Below are positions 7,958-12,981 of a DNA stretch of 12,981 nucleotides, piece after piece; position 1 is the first letter of the stretch; each line of letters begins with the position of its first letter. The DNA is from an uncultured Verrucomicrobiota bacterium (GTDB lineage Bacteria > Verrucomicrobiota > Verrucomicrobiae > Opitutales > Opitutaceae): the NCBI GenBank assembly GCA_946482165.1, contig CAMLQS010000122.1:1-12981 (forward strand), read 5' to 3'. A model generated the notes under the pieces. The model was not told the DNA's origin. It did no database searches and saw only the letters and a program-made list of their open reading frames with translations. The translations under genes were made by a program, and so were the position numbers.

Positions 7958-8637
7958 GTCGCTTCCATCCCCGCCGCACCATTACGCAGGCCTTACGCGC
8001 GAGGACACCCGTCGAGCAAAGGCTCGTTGAGTGGCCGCCCGAGACCGTTCCTCGTATGCTCGACCTTTTGTGGACCGCGTATGATCGCGTCAAAGTCGGC
8101 AAACTTGCCCACATCGACCTCGCCACCGACGACCTTCAGCTCGAGCGCTCCGTCAACAAACTCCTGTCCAGCGAACTCCAGCGCGTCCTCCACGAGAATG
8201 GCGGCTACGCATCCTACACCATCGGCCACGAATACACCGAAGAAGAAACGCTCGATCCTCGCTCCAGTCGTCCGCCGCAATATGACCTCGCCTTCGTCTG
8301 GAACGACGACGCCACCCTCATGTGGCCCTGCGAAGCGAAAGTCCTGAAAACGCCCGGCGCGGTCGCCCCCTATCTTCACGATGTTCGCGAGGCGTTTCTC
8401 GCCTGCGTTTATGCTCCATTTTCGTCCTCGGGGGCGATGCTCGGCCTCCTCGCCTCTGGATCGCCGGAACAAGCCCTGCAAACTGTCGCGTCGAAACTGC
8501 CGACCACACTCGACAAATGCCCGTTCCATTTCGACCGCCCGCATCGCATGTCCGTCCACGCGCGTGCAGTTCCCCCGGGGAAATCCTATCCGCAAAAGTT
8601 CACGCTGCATCACCTGATCCTCGATCTGTCCGCGTGA
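7954..8637 (+). CDS. PD-(D/E)XK nuclease-like protein, probable restriction partner of the methyltransferase
   Basis: 227 residues, GTG start overlapping the methyltransferase stop as GTGA. The centre carries a PD-(D/E)XK-type signature: Asp111 in QYDLAFVW, then 15 residues, then Glu127-Ala-Lys129 in WPCEAKVLK. Glu74 in a preceding helix (LSSELQRVL) could be the extra acidic residue. The following helix-rich stretch, HDVREAFLACVYAPF, and a hydrophobic strand with Gly (GAMLGLLASG) fit the rest of the fold. Such enzymes cleave DNA with divalent metal. Its position directly after a methylase lacking an obvious active nuclease domain makes it the likely cutting subunit. The exact family is not recognised, and an adaptor or inactive role remains possible. 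No Shine-Dalgarno is evident; translation is probably coupled to the upstream gene. Confidence 0.62.
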   Translation: MSRFHPRRTITQALRARTPVEQRLVEWPPETVPRMLDLLWTAYDRVKVGKLAHIDLATDDLQLERSVNKLLSSELQRVLHENGGYASYTIGHEYTEEETLDPRSSRPPQYDLAFVWNDDATLMWPCEAKVLKTPGAVAPYLHDVREAFLACVYAPFSSSGAMLGLLASGSPEQALQTVASKLPTTLDKCPFHFDRPHRMSVHARAVPPGKSYPQKFTLHHLILDLSA

Positions 8638-8638
8638 A

Positions 8639-11182
8639 GTGAACTCGAAGCCCTCCACAGGGAACACCATTCCAGCCGCCCGCCTCGCCGCCATCGCCGC
8701 CGAGCTACGCGAGCTGGAGGCACATCGCGCGCGCCTTCTCGCCGAACAGGCCGACCTCCTCCGCCGCGAAACCGAGGCGCGCCTCCCGCTCTTCGCCCCC
8801 GCAGCCAGCTCCTCCCCGGGAACGCCGAGCTCCCGCTCGGCATCCGTAACCTCGGCATCCTCCCCGCTCACCCCCGACCAAAAAATCGCCCTCTTTCTTT
8901 CCCTCTTCGCCTGCCGCACCGACGTCTATCCCCGCCGCTGGGAAAACCCCAAGACAGGCCGTTCCGGCTACTCCCCCGCCTGCCGCAACGAGTGGGTTCG
9001 CGGCGTCTGCGAAAAACCCCGCGTCAAATGCACCGACTGCCCGCACCAGGCATTCCCTCCTCTCGACGCTGACCCCGTCCGCGACCACCTCACTGGTCGC
9101 CACACGATAGGCACCTACGCCATCCGCACCGACGACACCTGCACCTTTCTCGCCGCCGACTTCGACGGCCCCGGCTGGCGCGACGACCTCACTGCCTACC
9201 GCCGCGCCGCCGCCAATCTCGGCCTCGCCATCGCCGTCGAACGCTCCCGCTCCGGCGATGGCGGCCACGCCTGGCTCTTTTTCGCCGAACCCGTGCCCGC
9301 CTGCCTCGCCCGCCGCCTCGGCACCTACCTTCTCGCCCACGCCGCCGTCCTGCACCCCGCCCTCCGCCTCGACGCCTACGACCGCTTCTTCCCCAACCAG
9401 GACACGCTCCCCTCCGGCGGCTTCGGCAACCTCATCGCCCTCCCGCTTCAGAAACCCGCGCGTGATCGCGGCAACAGCGTCTTCCTCGACGACTCCTTCG
9501 CCCCCGTTCCCGACCAGTGGGCTCACCTCGCCGCCCTCCCCCGCCTCACCAGAATCCAACTCGACGACGCCCTCACTCGCGCCACTCCCTCGTCGGCCTC
9601 CTTCGCATCCGCTGCGTCCGGCACCTCCGCGGACGACCCCGCCGAGCCCTTTCAACTCCAAGCCGACGAAACCGCCCTCGACCTTCTCCCCGCCAGCATC
9701 ACGCGCGACCTCCATCCTCATTCCATCTCCGCCCTCCGCACCGCCCAACTCGTCATCCCGCTCGCCAGCACGCCGCCGCTTCCCGCCCGCCTCGTCGCAG
9801 CCCTCAAGCGCCTCGCCACTTTCGCCAACCCCGTCTTCCACGAAAAACAACGCCTCCGCTTCCCCACCTACGACACCCCGCGCTTCCTCTTCGCCGGCGA
9901 ACTCCACCCCGACCGCCTCGTCCTCCCGCGCGGCGTGATCGCCGATGCCGCGCAACTCGTCCGACGCGCCGGCGGCCGCCTCCATCTCACCGAGCAACGT
10001 CCGCCCCAGACTCCATTTCCGTTCACCTTCCACGGCGCGCTCACCGCCCCTCAACAAGCCGCCGTCGACGCGCTTCACGCCCACGACGAAGGCGTGCTCG
10101 TCGCCCCGCCCGGCGCAGGCAAGACCGTCATGGCCTGCGCTCTCCTCGCCCGGCGCGGCGTGACCACGCTCATCCTCGTTCACCGCCAGTCCCTCCTCGA
10201 ACAGTGGCGCGTGCGCCTCGCCGCCTTTCTCGGCCTCGGCCCCCGCGACATCCACCGCCTCGGCGGAGCCAAGCGCACCGCCGCCGCGCCCGTCGCCCTC
10301 GGCATGCTGCAAAGCGTCGCCCGCTCGCCCCACCCCGAAACGCTCCTCGAACCCTACGCTCACGTCATCGTCGACGAGTGCCACCACGTGCCCGCCGCCG
10401 GCTTCGAGGCCGCGCTCAAAGCCTGCCCCGCCCGCTTCATCCTCGGCCTTACCGCCACGCCTCGCCGGAAAGACGGCCTGCAAAAACTTCTCCACCTCCA
10501 ATGCGGCCCCGTGCGCCACCATTTTGCCGCCCCGATGGACGCCGCCGCGCCTCGCCGCCGGCTCCTTGTGCGCACCTGCACACCGGACCTCCCTCCGCCC
10601 GACGCTCCCATCCACCAACTCTGGACCGCCCTTGTCGTTTCCCGCGCCCGCAACGAACAAATCGCCGCCGACATCGCCACCTGCCTGCGCGAAGGCCGCG
10701 CCATCGCCGTGCTCAGCGACCGTCGCGAGCACCTCGTCAATCTCCAGGCCCACACCGCCCGGCTTTTCGCCGCGTCGTCCGAACCTGCTCCCGTCCAAAC
10801 GCCACCCGGCCTGCACCGCATCGACGGCGCGACCGGCCGCCGCGAACGCGCCGCCACCCTCGCCGAACTTTCCCGGCTCGCCGAGGCCGCCGCGGGCTTC
10901 GTCCTTTTCGCCACCGCCTCGCTCCTCGGCGAAGGCTTCGATCTGCCCCGCCTCGACACCCTCTTTCTCACCACGCCTGTTTCCTTCTCCGGCCGCGTCG
11001 TCCAATACGCGGGACGCCTCCACCGCGCCCACTCCGCCAAGACCGAAGTCCGCATCTACGACTACCACGAGCCCGCCCACCGCCTCTCCGCCCACATGCA
11101 TCGCAAGCGCGCCGCCACCCTCCGATCCCTCGGCTACGCGACCGAACTCCGAAGCGACGCTCCTCTTCCCCTTTTGAGCTAG
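8639..11182 (+). CDS. TOTE-type archaeo-eukaryotic primase fused to SF2 helicase
   Basis: 847 residues. An N-terminal coiled coil (about 12-47, RLAAIAAELRELEAHRARLL) is followed by the hairpin-repeat linker (60-69). A Cys cluster, Cys115, Cys124, Cys131 and Cys134, looks like a zinc ribbon. The primase fold follows with metal-binding Asp174-Phe-Asp176 (AADFDG), the SRSGDGGHAWLFF motif with His210, and YDRFFPNQD (248-255). The second half is an SF2 helicase: Walker A PPGAGKT (Lys495), DECH at 579-582, GLTATPRR, and motif VI QYAGRLHR at 789-796. This architecture matches what I recall as the TOTE conflict-system primase-helicase, expected to synthesise primers or short strands and unwind nucleic acid. 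The GTG start lies one base after the nuclease stop. The N-terminal coiled coil belongs to the family, so no 5' truncation is apparent. GC content is high (45 of 60 bases at 10081-10140). Confidence 0.87.
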   Translation: MNSKPSTGNTIPAARLAAIAAELRELEAHRARLLAEQADLLRRETEARLPLFAPAASSSPGTPSSRSASVTSASSPLTPDQKIALFLSLFACRTDVYPRRWENPKTGRSGYSPACRNEWVRGVCEKPRVKCTDCPHQAFPPLDADPVRDHLTGRHTIGTYAIRTDDTCTFLAADFDGPGWRDDLTAYRRAAANLGLAIAVERSRSGDGGHAWLFFAEPVPACLARRLGTYLLAHAAVLHPALRLDAYDRFFPNQDTLPSGGFGNLIALPLQKPARDRGNSVFLDDSFAPVPDQWAHLAALPRLTRIQLDDALTRATPSSASFASAASGTSADDPAEPFQLQADETALDLLPASITRDLHPHSISALRTAQLVIPLASTPPLPARLVAALKRLATFANPVFHEKQRLRFPTYDTPRFLFAGELHPDRLVLPRGVIADAAQLVRRAGGRLHLTEQRPPQTPFPFTFHGALTAPQQAAVDALHAHDEGVLVAPPGAGKTVMACALLARRGVTTLILVHRQSLLEQWRVRLAAFLGLGPRDIHRLGGAKRTAAAPVALGMLQSVARSPHPETLLEPYAHVIVDECHHVPAAGFEAALKACPARFILGLTATPRRKDGLQKLLHLQCGPVRHHFAAPMDAAAPRRRLLVRTCTPDLPPPDAPIHQLWTALVVSRARNEQIAADIATCLREGRAIAVLSDRREHLVNLQAHTARLFAASSEPAPVQTPPGLHRIDGATGRRERAATLAELSRLAEAAAGFVLFATASLLGEGFDLPRLDTLFLTTPVSFSGRVVQYAGRLHRAHSAKTEVRIYDYHEPAHRLSAHMHRKRAATLRSLGYATELRSDAPLPLLS
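8816..8845 (+). repeat. In-frame GC hairpin repeat, copy 3
   Basis: Encodes PGTPSSRSAS (residues 60-69 of the primase-helicase), between the coiled coil and the primase domain. The core at 8824-8841 is GCCGAGC-TCCC-GCTCGGC, a perfect 7-bp stem with a 4-base loop. It is in the same reading frame and has the same leader as the two SNF2 copies. Confidence 0.75.
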
Positions 11183-11235
11183 GCGCGGTCTGATTCGCGG
11201 CCGTCGCCCGCTCGCGCCATTCCCCTCCTCCTTCC

Positions 11236-11507
11236 ATGCCCGCCTCCGTTCCCACCGTCCGCAACAGGCCTACCTCGACTACATCGCCGCCTACACCCTC
11301 GCCCATCGCTGCGCTCCGTCCGAGGCCGACATGCAGCGTCACTTCGACGTGAGCGCCCCGAGCGTTCACACCATGGTCATCACCCTGGAACGGCGCGGCT
11401 TCGTCCGCCGCATCCCGGGCCAGGCCCGCAGCCTCACCCTCGTTCCTATCGCCACCCCGCCCCCGCTTGAATCTTCGCGCCCGTCCGATTCGAGTGACGG
11501 ACCCGCC
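11236..11507 (+). CDS. LexA-type winged-helix DNA-binding segment with frameshifted start
   Basis: Translation in frame 0 from about 11259 gives PQQAYLDYIAAYTLAHRCAP, SEADMQRHFDVSAPSVHTMV and ITLERRGFVRRIPGQARSL, a clear LexA N-terminal-like winged helix. Small stand-alone versions of about 80 residues exist. No ATG, GTG or TTG lies in this frame between the upstream stop (TGA 11175-11177) and the domain; only CTG 11190 and ATT 11193 are present. ATG 11236, giving MPASVPT, is one frame off; a single base missing between about 11257 and 11259 would restore MPASVPT-x-PQQAY. The first ATG in frame is 11331, which would delete half the domain. It is therefore a natural or assembly frameshift, or uses a non-standard start. 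The frame continues without a stop into the DUF6155-like protein. It is likely a regulator or DNA-binding accessory of the island. Confidence 0.5.
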
Positions 11508-12071
11508 ATGCCCGCCTCCTCTCAAAAAACACCCGGCTGGAAATCCGTTTCACCCGTGCTCGCCGCCTGGGAAAAACCGGCCCTGCTCGCCCTCGTCAAA
11601 GACCTCTACGCCGCCTCCGAAGCCGCCCGAGACCTCGTCAACACCCGCTACCGCCCCGCCGAGTCCGCCCCCGCAATCCTCGAAAAAGCCCGCCAGAAAG
11701 TGGTCGAGCAATTCTTCCCCAAGCGCGGCTGGGGCAAACTCAAGCTCGCCGACGCGCGCAAGGCCATCCGCGACTACCAAAAGACCACGGGCAACATCCC
11801 GGGAACCGCCGAACTGCTCCTCACCTACGTCGAAAACGGAGCGAAATTCACCGCCGAATTCGGCGACATCGACGAGCGCTTCTACAGCAGCGTCGAGTCC
11901 ACCTTCGAGGAGCTGGCCAAGCTCCTCCGCGGTCCCGCCCGCTCACTCTACCCGGAATTTCAAGCCCGCCTCGACCACGTCGAGTTCATCACCCGCCCCG
12001 TCGGCTGGGGTTTCCACGACTTCGTCGCCGACACCGTCGCCACCCTCGAAGAAGAGCTGGCCGAAGCGTAG
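11508..12071 (+). CDS. DUF6155-like protein, function unknown
   Basis: 187 residues from ATG 11508 (MPASSQKTPGWK). Diagnostic-looking stretches are EKPALLALVKDLYAAS, VVEQFFPKRGWGKLKLADAR, YVENGAKFTAEFGDIDERFY and ITRPVGWGFHDFVADTVATL. These match my memory of the DUF6155 family, which is about 170 residues long and uncharacterised. The protein is helical, charged and without signal peptide or membrane segment, so it is probably cytoplasmic. The upstream HTH segment is in the same frame without a stop, so the product may be an HTH-DUF6155 fusion of about 270 residues instead. I favour a separate start because MPAS repeats the start context seen at 1029 and 11236. It converges with the minus-strand RQC-minor gene. 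Confidence 0.65.
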   Translation: MPASSQKTPGWKSVSPVLAAWEKPALLALVKDLYAASEAARDLVNTRYRPAESAPAILEKARQKVVEQFFPKRGWGKLKLADARKAIRDYQKTTGNIPGTAELLLTYVENGAKFTAEFGDIDERFYSSVESTFEELAKLLRGPARSLYPEFQARLDHVEFITRPVGWGFHDFVADTVATLEEELAEA

Positions 12072-12152
12072 GCGCCGCCCACCGCCCCGCACGCCCGGCC
12101 CCCCCTCCTCCGCCGCTCCGCCCCCGCACCTGCATTCACCCTGCACGCGCCG

Positions 12153-12767
12153 TCAGCCGGCGCCCTCCAGTCGCGCGATCACCTCCCCCAGTCGCGCCCG
12201 CACCCGCCTTGTTTCCACCGCGGCCCACGCCCGCAACACCGGTAACCATCCGGCGTCCGCCTCCCGCTCCAATCGATCAACCAACAAGAACACCGTGTCG
12301 TGGTTCCGCTGCGGGCTCTCCGACATCAGAAACGACAGCTTCAAGTCCCGCCCGGCGGCCACCGCCTCTCGCCGTCCGCGCAGCTCCTTCAGCCACGCCT
12401 CGGCCACAAACCCCTTCGCCTTCTCCAGCCCCGCGTCGGTGTAAACGATCAAGGGCAACCCCTCGCGCGTGTGCTCGAACCGCACCCAGCCTCGGTGAAA
12501 GCAGGTGTCGATCTTGGCCATGACCTCCTCCTCGCTCCGCCCCGCGTAGAATCCGTGCCCCGGCCGGTCCACCACGCCGAGCCGTCGCACTTTCTCCGCC
12601 CGGCTCCCTCGCAGCGCCATCATCACCGACGTCCGCCCCGCCATCGCCACCGCCGCGTCCAACATCGCGAAAATCGCCCGTTCCTCGTCGACCGACAAGG
12701 GAACCGGCCCGGTCAACTTAACCCCGGGCCCGCGTCGCGCATGATCGTTCCGTGACCAACCGCACAT
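12153..12767 (-). CDS. RQC-minor-1-type winged-helix DNA-binding protein
   Basis: 204 residues from the ATG at 12767. The conserved core reads MLDAAVAMAGRTSVMMALRG, SRAEKV, then HGFYAGRSEEEVMAKID, GWVRFEHTREGLPLIVYTDA and GLEKAKGFVAEAW, the pattern I recall for the RQC-minor-1 family (a RecQ C-terminal-like winged helix). The C-terminal helices (MSESPQRNHDTVFLLVDRLE, then WLPVLRAWAAVETRRVRARL) also fit. The winged helix is expected to bind DNA; partners are unknown. Start choice is uncertain: TTG 12716 gives 187 residues closer to the recalled N-terminus, whereas the frame extends to 12917 only through low-complexity residues that look non-coding. It is convergent with the DUF6155 gene, 81 bases away. 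Families of this kind tend to sit near SNF2 and primase-helicase genes, consistent with this island. Confidence 0.72.
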   Translation of the reverse strand: MCGWSRNDHARRGPGVKLTGPVPLSVDEERAIFAMLDAAVAMAGRTSVMMALRGSRAEKVRRLGVVDRPGHGFYAGRSEEEVMAKIDTCFHRGWVRFEHTREGLPLIVYTDAGLEKAKGFVAEAWLKELRGRREAVAAGRDLKLSFLMSESPQRNHDTVFLLVDRLEREADAGWLPVLRAWAAVETRRVRARLGEVIARLEGAG

Positions 12768-12912
12768 AATGGCGCGAACTTCTCCGCGCCCTCTCGGCTT
12801 TTCAAGTTTGCGCTTCCCGCCCGCCCGTCGCCGCCGCGGCGAGCCCGGCGGCTCACCCTGTCCCGGGCACATTGCGCGACACCCGCCCCGTCCACCGCTC
12901 CATTTTTCATTC

Positions 12913-12940
12913 GTCATTGGTCATTGGTCATTGGTCATTT
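12913..12940 (+). repeat. Four tandem copies of a 7-bp unit (GTCATTG)
   Basis: Units at 12913-12919, 12920-12926 and 12927-12933 are identical; the fourth (12934-12940) ends in T. The preceding CATTTTTCATTC is a degenerate form of the same theme. It is AT-rich and intergenic, upstream of the RQC-minor gene on its strand. It could be a slippage-prone microsatellite. No promoter role is evident. Confidence 0.8.
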
Positions 12941-12946
12941 GGCGGC

Positions 12947-12968
12947 GGGGCGGCGGGGGCGCCGCCCC
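12947..12968 (+). other. Strong GC hairpin, possible intergenic terminator-like or G-rich structure
   Basis: GGGGCGGCG (12947-12955), loop GGGG, and CGCCGCCCC (12960-12968) form a perfect 9-bp stem. No U-tract follows on either strand, so classic intrinsic termination is not supported. The G-runs could also form a quadruplex. It lies immediately beside the tandem repeat. Confidence 0.5.
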
Positions 12969-12981
12969 CCAGCCACTCGAC

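Noticed and set aside
8705..11101. Long minus-strand open frame of 798 codons
   Set aside because: Gly/Glu/Val-rich antisense shadow of the primase-helicase gene; no recognisable motif.
11796..11812. CCGGGAACCGCCGAACT, near-match to the hairpin repeat leader
   Set aside because: It has an extra base, lacks the stem and lies within a conserved part of the DUF6155 protein.
12768..12917. N-terminal extension of the RQC-minor protein
   Set aside because: Gly/Arg/Pro-rich residues with tandem-repeat DNA at the far end; it does not resemble family N-termini.
1..12981. CRISPR arrays, tRNA or rRNA genes, transposases
   Set aside because: No spaced direct repeats, cloverleaf-like segments, rRNA-like stretches or transposase motifs were seen on either strand.

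Overview
The window comes from a very GC-rich bacterium. No ribosomal RNA, tRNA or housekeeping gene fixes the lineage. Three things suggest a Verrucomicrobiota member, perhaps Opitutaceae-like: the protein families present, a decayed surface-protein C-terminus at the left, and small GC-rich hairpin repeats inserted in frame into genes. This placement is inference from recalled family distributions, not from a search.

Layout. At the left edge is the 5' end of an unidentified minus-strand gene (1-118). Next comes a frameshifted remnant of a surface or secreted protein C-terminus (about 300-900). Then follow, on the plus strand: a SWIM-zinc-finger SNF2 helicase (1029-3839); a lower-GC three-gene cassette of an S24-type XRE repressor (3946-4605), a large gamma-type N6-adenine DNA methyltransferase (4616-7957) and a small PD-(D/E)XK nuclease-like protein (7954-8637); a primase-plus-helicase fusion of the TOTE conflict-system type (8639-11182); and a LexA-type winged-helix segment (about 11236-11507, start frameshifted) that reads without a stop into a DUF6155-like protein (11508-12071). 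A convergent RQC-minor-1-type DNA-binding protein lies on the minus strand (12153-12767). The right end is intergenic, with a 7-bp tandem repeat and a strong GC hairpin.

Interpretation. The window looks like a defence or genome-conflict island. The high-GC outer genes (SNF2-SWIM, primase-helicase, HTH/DUF6155, RQC-minor) appear to be one nucleic-acid-handling system. A restriction-modification-like cassette with its own repressor seems to have been placed between the SNF2 gene and the primase-helicase gene. The repressor keeps the residues needed for self-cleavage (Ala100-Gly101, Ser138, Lys173), so the cassette is predicted to be released by DNA damage. The primase-helicase start codon lies one base after the nuclease stop codon, so the cassette and the primase-helicase are probably co-transcribed.

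The most unusual local signals are three. A phase-correct A_AAA_AAA slippery run at the methyltransferase/nuclease junction could fuse the two proteins by -1 frameshifting. A hairpin repeat occurs three times, always in the same reading frame and always in an inter-domain linker. A 15-bp palindrome sits just upstream of the repressor.
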